Positions 19,200 to 31,417 are shown, numbered from the stretch's first letter. The stretch is DNA of 64,000 bases from Capillidium heterosporum (GCA_016630905.1 WBMQ01000005.1:1054001-1118000), one strand, 5' to 3'. Numbers and translations: made by a program. The notes: generated by a model from the sequence alone, not told the origin.

Positions 19200-20749
19200 A
19201 TCTAACTACTTTGTTATCTGACGCTTTTGAACTCGATAATTGGTATACTAGCAAACTCTATCTTCCTAGCTCTTATAAATAGTTCAACTTTTCAACACTA
19301 CAGCTACGAAACCTTGCTTCAATTTCTTTACGTCCTTTAAAAACCTGCCAATTTTTGAACCTATTCTATTGGAGTTCAAGATGTGGGAATCGGAAATGTA
19401 GTCTTATCTCATGATCGATCTAATCAATCTCCTTTATACCAATCCACATAGTTTATCCACGGATATACGTCAGGTCTATTGGCTAAATATGTTCCACCGG
19501 AACCATATAATTCCAATTGGGGCTTAGTTCATAGAACCGTGGATCTTACTTTGACAGTCCCATAAACCGATACTCGATTCGATAACATTTATGACGGCTA
19601 AAGTTAACCCGTAGTTTTATATTCTTGAGTTTGAGGTTTTCGTTTTCATGAGACCCTAGTACTTGCAGTATAAATTTTGTTACTATACTATTGAAGGTCT
19701 TAATCCGAAAACTATACAGCTGGCAGCTGATTAATAGTAGCAAGTGTTTGAAAACACACATAAATGGATAAACAGTTGTTAGTTTTGGTAGAATATTTCT
19801 ACTCAACATGTAAATATATCTTGGAAAATAAGCAGTAAAATAAACACCAAGCCATATACACTATACTCTAGAAGCAGCAATAAATAATACATTTATTTAG
19901 TATAGCCAATATATCTCTTTTACGCCATTGTTTTACATTTGAACAGCAAAGAATAGGATCTAATATATATGAACACATCTCTTCGTTTCAAAGATGCAAT
20001 ATATCACATTATTAAAGATAATATGCAGGATTCTTAAAAGTATAGCATGAAAGTTTATTTAGTTAAAATGTGCTCATTTCATTAGCTATATTATTCTAAT
20101 CTCTATCAATGCATACTTTTTATATTATATACTAGTTCTCTTACAGCTTTGATCTTCCAAGTTTAAGATATAGAAATAAGAGAGACTAAACATATCAATG
20201 ACGTTTGCCTAAGCAAGTACTAATATGATCACTTAAAGCTTCCTTCACAATGGGTTTATCATAAAAGTCTTTTTATTACCGCTTTCATATCGTTCTTTTA
20301 TTTTGATCAGATTTAGTTAGATAATAGAAAGGTATAAATTCATACATTTAAATCTGATACTACACTAGTCGGGATCTATTGCTTCAAGCTACTTGGGTCT
20401 TTTAGTGGTTTGAAGAGATAGATTCCAACTAGAGTACTATTGTGATGTTGCAGGGAAAGGCATGGGAAATTCTGATACTGCTGTTTGTTTCTAGAGTGTA
20501 GGATTCGAAATTCCAATCCAAATGCATCAAAACAACAGAGAAAGCTGCTATGTAGCGCATTTAATTTGGATTATTTTCTACATCCCTGAATTATTCTTGA
20601 AATCCATTCCAACCTCACCAGTAATTTTCGCCAATTTGCCACATTTTGAAGGATCGTTTAGTCTAACAAATCAACTCTCATATAAATTTATCTGACCAAG
20701 CTTTGATAGAGATCCTAAAATTTTTACCATCTCTATTCCAACTCAAAAG
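19200..20749. other. intergenic region with one coding-like relic
   Basis: Apart from the relic at 19359-19565, no supportable gene. It separates the divergent promoters of ferrochelatase and the KH-domain gene. Confidence 0.5.
19359..19565 (+). pseudogene. coding-like relic or exon, unknown family
   Basis: One frame is open over 69 codons except for a single TAG at 19449, and its content looks protein-like: SIGVQDVGIGN..., then HGYTSGLLAKYVPPEPYNSN and GLVHRTVDLTLTVP before TAA. The TAG could be removed by a candidate intron 19398-19451 (GTAGTC...CACATAG), which keeps the frame. No upstream exon or start codon could be found. It may therefore be the tail of a decayed gene or a real gene whose 5' exons escaped notice. 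Family not recognised. Confidence 0.3.
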
Positions 20750-23434
20750 ATGTCTGAAAGAGGGAACTACAACGCAGTTCCACCACCGTCTTCGCTAACT
20801 TCTGGAGCAGATAGCCAGAAACAAGCTTCATCGACTAAACCAGCTGCCATAGACTTTGAATCAGCTGTAGCTAAAGCCAGAGCTTTGGCTGCTAGACTTA
20901 AAGAGCAACATGGAGGTAAATTTTAATTTAGTGCCAAATTAAAAAAGTTCAAGACAATGACGATCAAAGCAATCGTAAAAGAGCTCTAAACGATGAGACA
21001 GATTCTCGAATGACTCAAAATGGTTTCAATAATGCTGGGAATGGTGCTTCAGCCGATGCTAATGGAGCTTATCGAGGCTATGAAAGAGATTCTAAAAGAC
21101 CTTATCCTAACAACGATGGTAATACTTTTGATTTTAAATTTCTTTTCTTATTTTTATCCAAAACAATAGGCTCCGATGATAATATAGATATTATTGCCAA
21201 GTTGACTGGTCAGCCGTCCATTTATGGAAGCCATTCGAGTTTTGCCATGAACAACGTTACCGAGGAATTCAATGTCCCATCCAACATGGTTGGTTTAATT
21301 ATCGGCAGAAATGGAGAAACTTTGAAGCGTATCCAGGGCTTACACGGAGTTAAGATTACCTTCGCCTCTGAGAATACAGCTGGAGATACCGAACGAAGAA
21401 CTACAGCTGTTGGTTCTAAAGAAGGCATTCGTCAAGCCCGAGAGATGATTGAGCAGCTTTGCCAATCTGGTACGCTCCCAAGGAGCTTCTTAGGCTCTGG
21501 GATGTCTGGTGGTCAAGATGACAACCAATCCCTAGTTGGTGTCCCTCGTCTTGTAAGTCCTGGTATTTTAAGGGTTCAAATTCCGATATCAGGAACGAAG
21601 GTTGGTTTGGTTATCGGTAGAGGTGGTGAAACGATCAGAGATCTGTGTACGCAGAGTGGTGCTCGTATCAATGTAGTCCAAGATAACTCCATCCCCCATG
21701 GCGCCGACGTCGAACGACTTATCAACATTCAAGGAACTGAAGATTCGATCGAAAGGGCCAAAGCCCTCATCCAAGCCATCGTCAACGGTGAATTCTCCAC
21801 TAACCGAAACAGTGCCAACTACGGATTACCCATCTCATCCAACTCACTCACCATGACCTACGGTCCTCCACCGCTTGGACAGGAGCGTATCTCCATCCCA
21901 ATCCCCAACGACCAAATACCTGCACTTTCTAGTAGGTAAAGGAAATTTACTTTTCTAAAACGCTTTAATTAGGTAGCGACACATTGAAAACGTTGCAGCA
22001 ACAGTCGCGAACTCGAATCACCCTCGAGCCTACCGACGAAAACCCACCCCCTGCTATGCGTATCCTTCATATCACTGGTTTCCGTGATGCCATCGACTAC
22101 TGCCGCACTTTACTTATGGAGAAGTTCGACAGCATGGGCGTAAGTATTTTAACTTCTTTTAGTTGTTTTTCTTTTGCTATTTTATTTTTAGTGCATTTTT
22201 TGCTTCATCTTTACATGCCTAAAATAGAAGCTATTTAGAATATTATAGGCATTTATGCAGTAGCTTTACTTAACGGTAATGGTAACTTTTTACAATAGCT
22301 TTTATTTTAAAACTTTTATCTATACTATTTGATGCTTTTATTTTGTTGATTTTCTATTCTATAATTCTGACACTAACCTTTGCCTTATATTAACCCACTC
22401 ACTTTTGGCCTTCTTGATGGTAACTTAATATCCTAAACATATAGCTAACTCTTTACAGTTAGATTCCCTGTGATCCTGGTTATGGCTCTGGATATGGTGG
22501 ATATAACGTTAACATGCCTGGTGCGATGGGGTATGGTTATCCTGTGGGCTATGGTGCCAATCCATACGGTTCCTACATGTACCCTGGATACCAGCAGGGC
22601 TATCCCTCAGCATACGGAAGCTACCCTACCTCGGGTTATCCTACTGCTGATGGTCAGCAAGCTGACGCTCCTACCCAAGCACCCACCACAGGAGAAACTC
22701 ATGCCGCGACTGATGCAGAGACCGCTGCAACTGGGGCTTATCCCTCCAACCCACAATCCGTTGAAGAAATGATTCAAGTCGCTGCCTCTTCCGCTACCGC
22801 TTCTGCTATTGCCCAAGCTGCTGCTTCCTTCCAGAACAACCCCGAAGGTTATAACGCCTACTACAAGCAGTTGATGGAGTACTATACCGAGCACTACACG
22901 AACTATTACAAAAATTCCTCCAACGAAGCGGGTGCAGTTAATTCAACTACATCCGAACAAGTAGCAGACGAAAACAAGGCTAGTAATCAAGGTCAGGATT
23001 CCCAGGGTACCTCGAACGACCAGACCGGTGCTGCCGACGATAAAAACGAATCTGCTCAGTATGCAGCTCAATACAACTACCAAAATTATGATGCCCAAAG
23101 TTCTTACTACAAAACCGAAACTGCTCAGGACAACTTCGAATCGACCCAATATACAGCTCAGTACGACTACCAAAGTACATCAGTTCCCACTAACATAGAA
23201 GATAGTACCACTCAGAATACTACCAGCAAAGCCCAACACGAAAGCACCGAAAACAACTCTACTACTAAAAACCCCGATACAGTAGAAAAATCTACTGACG
23301 TATCCAAAGATCCCTTATCAACTGCTGCAAGTTCATCTGAACCAGTTAAAGAAGACGCCGTTGCCGGTTCTTTCAGCCCTCAGACTCGGGATCAACCTAC
23401 ACTTGATGAGGATGCTGCCTCTGGAAACCAATAG
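20750..23434 (+). CDS. three-KH-domain RNA-binding protein, FUBP/KHSRP-like
   Basis: Likely binds single-stranded RNA or DNA in post-transcriptional control. Exons 20750-20915, 20948-21118, 21170-21935, 21977-22139 and 22463-23434; about 745 residues. KH1 (about 146-210) has GLIIGRNGETLKRIQ and KH2 (about 247-317) has GLVIGRGGETIRDLC, both with intact GxxG loops. KH3 (about 352-422) has ALSSSDTLKTLQQQSRTRI, so the GxxG loop is missing. The C-terminal 320 residues are Tyr/Gly/Gln/Ser-rich (GYGSGYGGY, EGYNAYYKQLMEYYTEHY), like the tyrosine motifs of FUBP proteins and prion-like tails. Intron 21119-21169 is 51 nt and open, so its retention would add 17 residues without a stop. The last intron (323 nt) is unusually long here. 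The first and fourth acceptor regions offer alternatives that keep the frame. Confidence 0.85.
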
Positions 23435-24157
23435 TTTACTACCTGACTACCTTTCCCTTCAAAAATCGTGCTTCCTTTATTGAATCTTAAGCTGATAATT
23501 TTATCCAAACACATGCTTGATATTTTTTATACTACCACTTATGGATTTATTCCTAATAAACCGCCTACAGGTCTTTAGATTAAAATGGTAAAAGCTGTAT
23601 TTCATTTGTATAAATCACAAATGTATAACCATTTAAAGATGGTCATTTATTTATATGAGGATCTAAGGTAGCATTCTAAAATTTACTCTAGCTTTCCCAA
23701 GGACAGATATACTATTCTAGAATATAAGTTGATAGGTAGTTTGTATCTTAACTTTACAATGAAAAATAGGTAAAGAAATAGAGTGTAATCAACCCGAAAT
23801 TATCAGTACTACAATCTTTGCTATAAGCTTAATATATTGGTTGAAATAGGCTAATAAAAGAGGCATCATCAATTCTATTGAGTATATGGACGTCAGCTTC
23901 CCTAGGAGCCTAAACTTTACTAAATTAAATAGGTTAGGTCCATCACCAATTGACTAATTAATTTATATTTTTAAAATTGATTCTATAAATACCATATAAA
24001 CAAACTATCTAAACAAACATATTATAAATCAGATGAAAATTTAGCTTTTATTATAAACTTTAGTTGAATGAATGGTTTAAACTAATGGAAATTGAAGATA
24101 GAAGTGACTGACATCGATAAACAAGCAGTCTTTAACTATGCAAGACTAGCTACTTCA
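23435..24157. other. convergent 3' intergenic region
   Basis: AT-rich spacer between the KH gene and the 3' end of CENP-T; only polyadenylation-like AATAAA words seen. Confidence 0.5.
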
Positions 24158-26751
24158 TCAAAGCCAAGGTTTAGGTTGAGCTTTCCACGGTCGTTTCTTG
24201 ATGTTCTCTTCAAAGCAACACTTCAACTCCAAGTGGTCAGAGTCGGTCGAGTCAAGTTGAAGTGCCCGATCCATCTCCTCTTTACTACCGTTTTGTAGCA
24301 GTTTGAGCAAACTGGTCTGAGGGTTTATCAGCTTTTGCCTAGCATAAAACGTTAGTAATCAAAATAGATACAAAAAGCAGATACCGTCTTAACAATAGGT
24401 CTACATCCTGGCCACCAATAATTTTAATATCGGAACTGGAATCGGCCCGATGGTCGGCATAATTGGCTAAACTGGCTGTAGTCTTCTGGAAAAACTGGTG
24501 AGTGAATTTGTGAAGTTCGGACATGCATTCGGGGGCCAGCTTTGTGTTGCCAAGCTCCTCCTTGGCCACCTTCTTTATGTACTCAGTAAACATGTTGGGG
24601 ATGACATCGCCGTTTTCGCTCCTAAGCTATAGTTAGTAATCTTTCAATGCAGCAGTAGGTACAAAAACTTGGGTTCCTTCTTGGAGTTTGAGGTTTTATA
24701 CTGTGATTTCCAAAGGGGATGGTTCTTGTCAAACAACCCACCTTTACCCCAGCCTACCCCTTCGCTGCGCAGAGAGCCGTTAGGTTCGCCCAAGTTCAGT
24801 TTGAGTGAGGCCGGTAACTTCAGCTCCACCTTGCTGGAAATTTTCCTCTTATCCTTAGGTCGTAGTCGTTCCTGATACTGAGGTGGGCCAGATTTAGCCG
24901 GATCGTACCCCAGAAGTTCGGTGACCGACTTCAGCCTAGTAGGTTCTCTTTGTGAATCAGAAGGAGTACTTTCCATTGGGCTTTGATCCAATCGATAGAA
25001 CGTTTGGGATTGGGAGCTGTGGTGGATTGAACCTGCTCTTGAACTTGATTTAGACAAGGCGATCGCCTTAATCATATCATCAAAGGCATCTGCCCCAGTA
25101 TCATCGTTGTAATGAGTTGATCGGCTGGGTTCCTCACCTACAGGGAACACAACCGAATCTTCAACATCCAATCCAGCAATCGAATTGCCATCTTCCAAAA
25201 TTTGGGCGCCAAGTGGTGGCTCTTTAGAGGCTATGTCGCTAGCATCATCAAGCACAGGAAAAGCATCTGGACTTATGGAAAGCTCTGATACAGCAATCTT
25301 TGGTGACATGTCAACTTCTTTCGCAATTGGGCTAGCAGTCTACTGACTGTGGAGGGCCTTGAGATAGCGGAGTAAGTGCTGAATTCTCAATAGTTTTCTC
25401 TAGGTCATTTTTCGTAACCGAGCCGATCTCTACTGATCGTAGAGAGCTTTGGGATGGTGGAGTAAATGCCGGATTTTCAATTGTTTGTTTTAGGTCGACG
25501 GTTGGGGAGGTATTGTGGATTAAAAGATCATTTGCTCGTGATTCGATTAAATCTGTTGGGGATTTATAAATTGAGTGCTCAGAGACAGGAGCATCACTTT
25601 TATCCGAAATTTGAGGTGAAGCTTGGACCGATTCAACTTGGCGATCGGCAACTGAGATATCAGGAGTATCTAACTTAACGTTATTAGTGAACTTTTCATT
25701 TAAATTACCGTTGAGCTCAGGGGAAGTTTCATGTCCTCTGTAAGTGGCTGCTACCGACCAATCGTTGTCAATCGCTTTAGATGACTCAGTTGGCTGAGCT
25801 GACCGAGTTGGGGTTTTGGAAGGCGTACTTTCATCTATAAAACATAAAAATAAATAAAGACACTAGTAAAACAAATACCTTCATTAGATGGCTGAAGAGA
25901 TAGTCTAACGTCTGAAATGACACTAAGCGTAGAAGGGGTGCTTGGAAGCGCTTTAAAGTAACTGAAGATTTCCTGTTTAAACACTTCACTTCCCCTACTA
26001 GAGTCAAATACATCATCAAGCCTATCCCTATTCAATATAACTTCACGCGATATATCCACGTCGGAATCACTATCGATAACTATGGGCTCCAGAATAAGCT
26101 GATGGTCGACGTCAACCGATGCTTGTCTTAAATTTCTTGGAGATGGTTGCGAGGCAGCTGTGTTGTTTGTTCTGAGTGGAGATATTTTACGAGTTATTTC
26201 AATTGGATCGGATGGTAAAGCTACAGCCTTTTAGTAAAATTCAAAAATAGCACATTACCTTTTACTATATTTTGAAAGAGGCTACGTTGCGGTACATTTC
26301 CAATCAATGGGGACCCGGAATCCAAAGTAAAATCCACATTTCTCTTATTAATATCGAATGGGTTGTGAGATTTAAATGGGGATTTAGGCGTCCTAACTCG
26401 TGGAGACTGGGTCAATCTTTTAACATCCTTTTGTCTTGGGAACACATCTGGAGTTTTGTTTTCCTAACAAAAAGTTTTAAATTTAAAATTTTGAACCAAA
26501 GTTACTTTAGTATTGTTTATATTAGCATTGAATTTGGCTTCTAAATTCCTAGTACTGGCTAAACTGCTCGGTATAGGTGTTATCTGATTTGAATTTGTTG
26601 GCTCGGCTTTTGATTGAGAGGCTGAAGTTTCTTTAGAAGCCCTTTTTAGAAGATCGTACAACTGATCAATGGTATCAATCTTTATGGACTTTCTCTTCAT
26701 TATCTTTTTCTTTTTTGGTGAGGGCTGGGATTCCCTTGGTTGGTCACTCAT
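24158..26751 (-). CDS. CENP-T, kinetochore histone-fold protein (one frame break)
   Basis: Inner-kinetochore CCAN subunit that pairs with CENP-W on DNA and recruits Ndc80/Mis12 complexes through its disordered N-terminus. Exons 26751-26506, 26463-26259, 26220-25879, 25834-24663, 24621-24385 and 24338-24158; about 793 residues. The C-terminal histone fold (about 663-745) shows FTEYIKKVAKEELGNTKLAP, FFQKTTASLANYADHR and DVDLLLRRQKLINPQTSLL; the RRQ-L ending is diagnostic of CENP-T. Upstream there are repeated SP/TP sites (TQSPRVRTPKSPF, ENPAFTPPSQ, ENSALTPLSQ), expected for CDK control. In exon 4 the frame breaks at 25331-25339: one frame ends at TAG (25331) and the other is open from just upstream, so one base appears extra. 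CENP-T is usually essential in species that use it, so sequence error is the simplest explanation. Confidence 0.85.
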
Positions 26752-27385
26752 ATTGAAAGTTGTTTGTTTTATAAAGAGGAGAAAATTGTCACCAAGATTT
26801 ACGTAAAAACAATCTTCAGTTAAACTTTCATTTTATTAGATAGATTGCAATAAAATTGGCAAGAATTTCTATAAGAAATCGAAGATTTGTACTAACAAGT
26901 AAAATACAACCCTTCAATCAAATTATATGTATTTCAAATACTGATGATACTATATAGCATTTCGTAAGTACTACAGTACATCATACGTTGTAGCTGATAT
27001 ACGAAATAGCTATGATTTATTTTGCTACTTAAGATATACTTTATCTAAAATAAACTACAAAGCAATCCTAATTTTGAACTGTAAATATTTCTACTAAACG
27101 TAAGAAACATTAATGGATTGTGTTGTAAATTTTGAAAATGCTGTCGATTTAGTGTACTACAGCCATAAATCAAAATTTTAAGTATACCGAAACCCACTTG
27201 GATTCAGCTTATAAAGCTATGTTAGTAAATCTCAAAACTGGCTTACAAAATGTACTTATATCTGAAAACCAATCCCTTAAACTACAAATATATATATCAA
27301 AGTAACTAGTAAAACCAAGCCAAAGCAATAACAATTTTCAAATTTTTTATACCATCTAAAAACTCCATAAAGGTAACGCTCGAGC
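26752..27385. other. intergenic region
   Basis: Holds the CENP-T promoter and the 3' flank of the Nudix gene. No further feature seen. Confidence 0.5.
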
Positions 27386-28057
27386 CTACACGATAGGTGC
27401 CTTCTCCAAAGTATAAGCTAGTAAAGTATGCTCATCCTCATGGAGGTAAAATTTACCTACAAAGGTATTCTTCTGTAGCAGATATTCGAACCACAAGTAA
27501 TCGTCACTCCACATCTTATCAAATGGAATGTTATCAATTTCGAAAAATTGGGGTGCCATCTCTTCACTCCTAACACACTATAAATTAAAAAGTAAATTAA
27601 AAATGTTACTCTTGAATCGTTCCTGTAAACTTTTCCGATAAAAATATATGTGCTTCTAATAGAACATCCTTGTTTCGAAAGGCAAACTGCAAAACACCCA
27701 TTTTCTTCAAGTCTTTGGGATCGATTATTATATTGGCCTCTTCCTAAATAAAAATAATTGGTAAATAGAATAAAATGCTAAGCTTACTTGAACTTCACGT
27801 AAAGCAGCTTGTTCAATAGTTTCATCTTTGTCGACTTTACCGCCAAATCCATTGTACTTGTTGGCACCGAAACCGCGTTTCTTCATACCTAGCAAAATCT
27901 AGATTGTCTTAAAAATTGGTATATAAACAATAATATGAATGGATACCTTGTCATCTTGAAATATGAAACAGTTGGTATACAGTTTCGTCGATTTTATGGT
28001 AGTCATATCGAACCCATCTTCGAATTTTGGTAAGTTGGTATGGGCTTCTATAATCAT
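27386..28057 (-). CDS. MTH1/NUDT1-type Nudix hydrolase
   Basis: Family enzymes hydrolyse oxidised purine nucleotides such as 8-oxo-dGTP and 2-OH-dATP, cleansing the nucleotide pool. Exons 28057-27947, 27898-27788, 27743-27610 and 27569-27386 give 179 residues; introns 40-48 nt. The Nudix box [20 protein letters not shown] is complete (G-x5-E-x7-RE-x2-EE), although an intron falls between its Gln and the final Glu pair. The C-terminal block [20 protein letters not shown] with [15 protein letters not shown] and [10 protein letters not shown] follows human MTH1 closely. The substrate pocket residues W and DD of MTH1 (MWxDD) are present. At the last acceptor, two AGs are available; only the second (27570) preserves the frame. 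Confidence 0.9.
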
Positions 28058-28195
28058 ATTCTTTGTTCTAAAAGTTTCTAAACTTTTTAAAGGATGAAAA
28101 CTGTGGAATTTTTCTAACTTTTTAAATCAAAAGCTCAAGGTTCACTTTACGAATTTCCAAGATTTCAGGTTTTCTTTGTATTGAAGTTCAACGTA
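28058..28195. promoter_or_regulatory. divergent promoter, Nudix/SIKE-like pair
   Basis: Only 138 nt separate the two opposite start codons, so the genes must share promoter sequence. No TATA box is obvious. Confidence 0.5.
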
Positions 28196-28929
28196 ATGGA
28201 AAGTTTGACGCTAGAGCTTATTAATCAACTGGGAGTCAACCGGAATCACATCCAAGAGTTAGAAAGTGGTATTACCAACCTATCCAAAGTAACCTTTATA
28301 AAAAGCAGCTTAAAATTCAATTATAATCTAGCTATTCGACAAGGATGAACTTAATCCAATTCCTTCTCAACTACCCAACAGTACTACCAACGGTAAATTT
28401 AATTTATACTTAATTAACTAAACTTTCCTGCTAACTTTTAAAAGAAGCCAACTACGAACTAACCAAATGCAAACTGGAACTGGAAACCTGCCACCAAAAG
28501 CTAAAGGAGATGGAGCAGGAGCTCTCCACCTTAAAAAATCAAAACTTGGAGCAGGAAGAGTTATTACAGGAGCATGAAGAAGCAACGACAACTTTGATGC
28601 ACAGCTTTCGTAACCGAGCCAAGGAACTCACTTTGCAGTTCGAACAATTCAAAGTCAACTACAACCGACAAATAGCCGAGGAAAAAGTAATTTTTATAAA
28701 CTCTTTTACATATTTTCTAAATTTACAATTTTAGACGGCTAATGCCAATCTTCGCCAAGAGAATCAACGGCTACGCCACCTTCTTACCCAACTTACCCAA
28801 GCAGTTCTAGAGGATGGGGATCTGCAGTTGGAAGAAGGTTCGGATACCGACTTCAAGAGTGAAGAGCTAGCGCGGCTAAGTCTGGAGAACGATAGCTTGC
28901 GGCAACTCCTCGATATCCACAACTCCTAA
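28196..28929 (+). CDS. SIKE/FGFR1OP2-family coiled-coil protein, probable STRIPAK subunit
   Basis: SIKE-family proteins (SCI1 in filamentous fungi, a Csc subunit in fission yeast) are small coiled-coil members of the STRIPAK phosphatase-kinase complex, which controls hyphal fusion, septation and development. Exons 28196-28288, 28332-28392, 28445-28686 and 28735-28929 give an intact 196-residue protein. It is predicted almost wholly coiled coil after residue 50. Two family landmarks are visible: the LLQEHEEATTTLMHSFR block (SIKE has LEEHQDALELIMSKYR) and the C-terminal LARLSLENDSLRQLLDI (SIKE has LELENKELRELLSI). Identification rests on these remembered motifs in a coiled-coil protein, so it is probable, not certain. 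Confidence 0.7.
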
Positions 28930-28997
28930 TTTCTATTTATATTTAAAATAAAGACATGTTCATTTTATTTAGTACAAAAATGGTTAGTTTTTCTTTA

Positions 28998-29513
28998 TTA
29001 GATTAACATAGCATCATGCGCTTCCTTGATAAGTTCCATTACTTTGTCCAAGTTCAAAGTTGAAGATGCTTTCAACGAGTTCTCGCCACGCTCACTGAAT
29101 ATTATAGTTGGGTTAGGGGTATCACTGCCTCGGCTGTCATCTTTAGCCCACCAGATGTTGTTGTAACCTCGACCCCAGTTCATACGATCCCACCATTGCA
29201 CTTTCATACTGTCGGGTGTCGTAATACTTAGGATATCTCGTATCTTTATAGTTTTAGAAGTTGCCAAGGGGAAGTAGTAGTTGTGTATTGTTATTTTACT
29301 AGGGTATACAGTTATGAAGGGGTCACTATATAAGCTTAACTCGTCACTGTTGGAATCGTATTGACTATTGGTACGGCTGTGGGTCAGGTTACTGGTATGT
29401 CCACCTTGGTTGAGGTAGTGTTCGTTGCTCAACGGCCGTTCCTTTTCGATTAGGGAGTCCAGTTCGACGTTCTCGTTGAGAGGAGCGTACTTGGGTTTTC
29501 GATTCAAGTTCAT
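28998..29513 (-). CDS. orphan 171-residue protein, possible PH-like fold
   Basis: Single exon with ATG at 29513; not recognised. The first 60 residues are polar and Ser/Asn-rich (HSRTNSQYDSNSDEL), probably disordered. The rest is a compact domain: SDPFITVYPSKITIHNYYFP, then IKIRDILSITTPD, a striking tryptophan cluster (VQWWDRMNWGRGYNNIWWAK), TIIFSERGE, and a final amphipathic helix (LDKVMELIKEAHDAMLI). The alternation of strands followed by a C-terminal helix is what a PH-like fold looks like, but that is inference. It converges on the SIKE-like gene with a 68-nt gap. Confidence 0.65.
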   Translation of the reverse strand: MNLNRKPKYAPLNENVELDSLIEKERPLSNEHYLNQGGHTSNLTHSRTNSQYDSNSDELSLYSDPFITVYPSKITIHNYYFPLATSKTIKIRDILSITTPDSMKVQWWDRMNWGRGYNNIWWAKDDSRGSDTPNPTIIFSERGENSLKASSTLNLDKVMELIKEAHDAMLI

Positions 29514-30468
29514 AGTTTTTCTTTGTCTTTGTGTCTTTAGTCAGTTTGGATGTGCTTGGTGTTGTTGGTTTCTTGGAGTTTTGAATGAAACTGGTTTCGT
29601 AGCCTCTGACTGAGTTTTAAGAATTTGAAAGGGACGGCGAAACTTGAACTAGTCCGCTAACTTTTATTGGCTTGGATAGGATAAAAATTTATCCTTTATT
29701 TCTTCAAGGAGTTGGGTTTATGCAAAGGGACCTCGATATTTGTATCAAAGAAATCCTTTTGTATAGCTGATAGTGTTTGTTGATCCTAGACAAAGTTTTC
29801 AATAGCAAAAAGTGCAAGCTGTGTCAAATGTAGTAAAAGTACATTTAAGATCAAAGCGATATGAAGTACCATAGCCTATATTTATGTATGCAGCAGAGAT
29901 CGTATTTTTCTAACAATCATAAATAAGCTACTATATATTGATAAAAGAAAGTAGACGATGTGGTCAAGTAGCTCAGTTAAAAGTTTATTCAGGTTAACTT
30001 GAGCTTAATAAACCATTTCCACAGGAAAATCAAATACATATATCAATTTAATACACCAGGTTTTTAATTGTATCTTAAGCTTTCACATAAGTTCAATCTA
30101 AAAATGAATATGCTAACAATATTTATAGTCACCTAAAGATGATAAACAAAAATTACGGACCGAAGGTTGAATCTAATCCATAAAATTAAAAGCAGTCATA
30201 AGAAACCTACATTTATAAACTAAACTTATACTATATCAACCATACCAAAGAAGCAGATGGAAGATCCAACTTATCATTCCAGCTAATTTTAATAGAAGGA
30301 TGGTACTAAACCCATTCGAAACTTATTTTACAGTCCGTGTACCTAAAACCCAAATACAATTCAAGTGCCTTCTAGTTCATAAATATAACTTTTATAACTT
30401 GAAATAGACGCGTTTAGCTAGCTAAAACCAACTTTATATAAGCCCATAACCGTACCTCACCTTATCAG
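29514..30468. other. intergenic region
   Basis: AT-rich, nearly 1 kb, holding the orphan's promoter and the Spp2 3' flank. No gene or repeat supported. Confidence 0.5.
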
Positions 30469-31417
30469 CTACTCAAACTTAGGTTTTGGTTTAGCACCTA
30501 ATCCCAACAACTTGACACGTGGTTTGAATACGACTGGAGCACTTTTCTATTAGAATTTATAAAAGTTAGTATCTTATAAAGCAATTTTGAAAAAACATAT
30601 ACCTTTCCTTACGTTTACCCAAACTCTCTCCATCTTTCCAGCCCATACCTCGCAACAATGCAGCTCCAAATCCATCGACCGGTACACTTTCATACTCCTC
30701 CAAAGTGTTGGCGGCTGGGCATAAAGAAAGATCCTGGTGCAGTTGTTGACTCTCTGTCAATATAATTTGGTTTTTGGAGGTAGAGGTGGAGGCTCCAGTT
30801 GATTCTATTCGATAAAATTTAGAACTTCAAAGGCATTTTTATACAAATAATACCTTGGATGATCATCTCTGTTATCAACTTATCTTCATCGATCTTTTCT
30901 TTAATTTCCAATTGTTGTTCGCTATTAACTTTTTCATCTACAGCATTTTCATCATCCAAACTACTAGGTTCGATTTTGGCTTCCTCCTTGTCTTTCACCT
31001 TTAACTTCAACCCAAACTCCAACTTACTGCTATCTAAAGTCGATTCCTTTAAGATAAGTTTATCTTTAGGTCCAATTCCACTCAGCTCCGGTTTATAGAG
31101 TTTTGTTTTTTTGGAAAATGGACTTTCTACTAAAGGTATCGAGAGAAGCTCCACTTTCTTTGGGGATGGTGGTTTTTCTAACCTATAAAATATAATGATA
31201 TAAATATATATATAATTTTTAAAATAACTTACGGCACTACGCTAGTCCCATCGTACCCTAAAATAATTTGGCTTTGAACTCCTACGGTTGGTTTATCTTC
31301 TTCAAACCCTGCTAATAATTTAGGCTTCTCATCGATTTTGGTCGTTTGGTTGGTAGTGGATCTATTTATTGGTTTGAACGATTTCTTCTGAAACCCATTC
31401 TTTTTAGTTGGTAACAT
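30469..31417 (-). CDS. SPP2: Spp2/GPKOW-like G-patch splicing factor
   Basis: Spp2 uses its G-patch to tether and activate the DEAH helicase Prp2 before the first step of splicing. Exons 31417-31233, 31182-30854, 30804-30603 and 30541-30469 give 262 residues. The first two-thirds are Lys/Glu/Ser-rich and low complexity. The C-terminal G-patch YESVPVDGFGAALLRGMGWK plus DGESLG follows the GPKOW/MOS2/Spp2 subtype, and the trailing KPRVKLLGLGAKPKPKFE matches the KPRxxxLGLGA tail of that group. At the last junction, acceptor TAATAG would shift the frame; the AG five nt downstream (30543-30542) restores this conserved tail and was chosen. No KOW domain is present, so it is the short fungal form. 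Confidence 0.88.
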
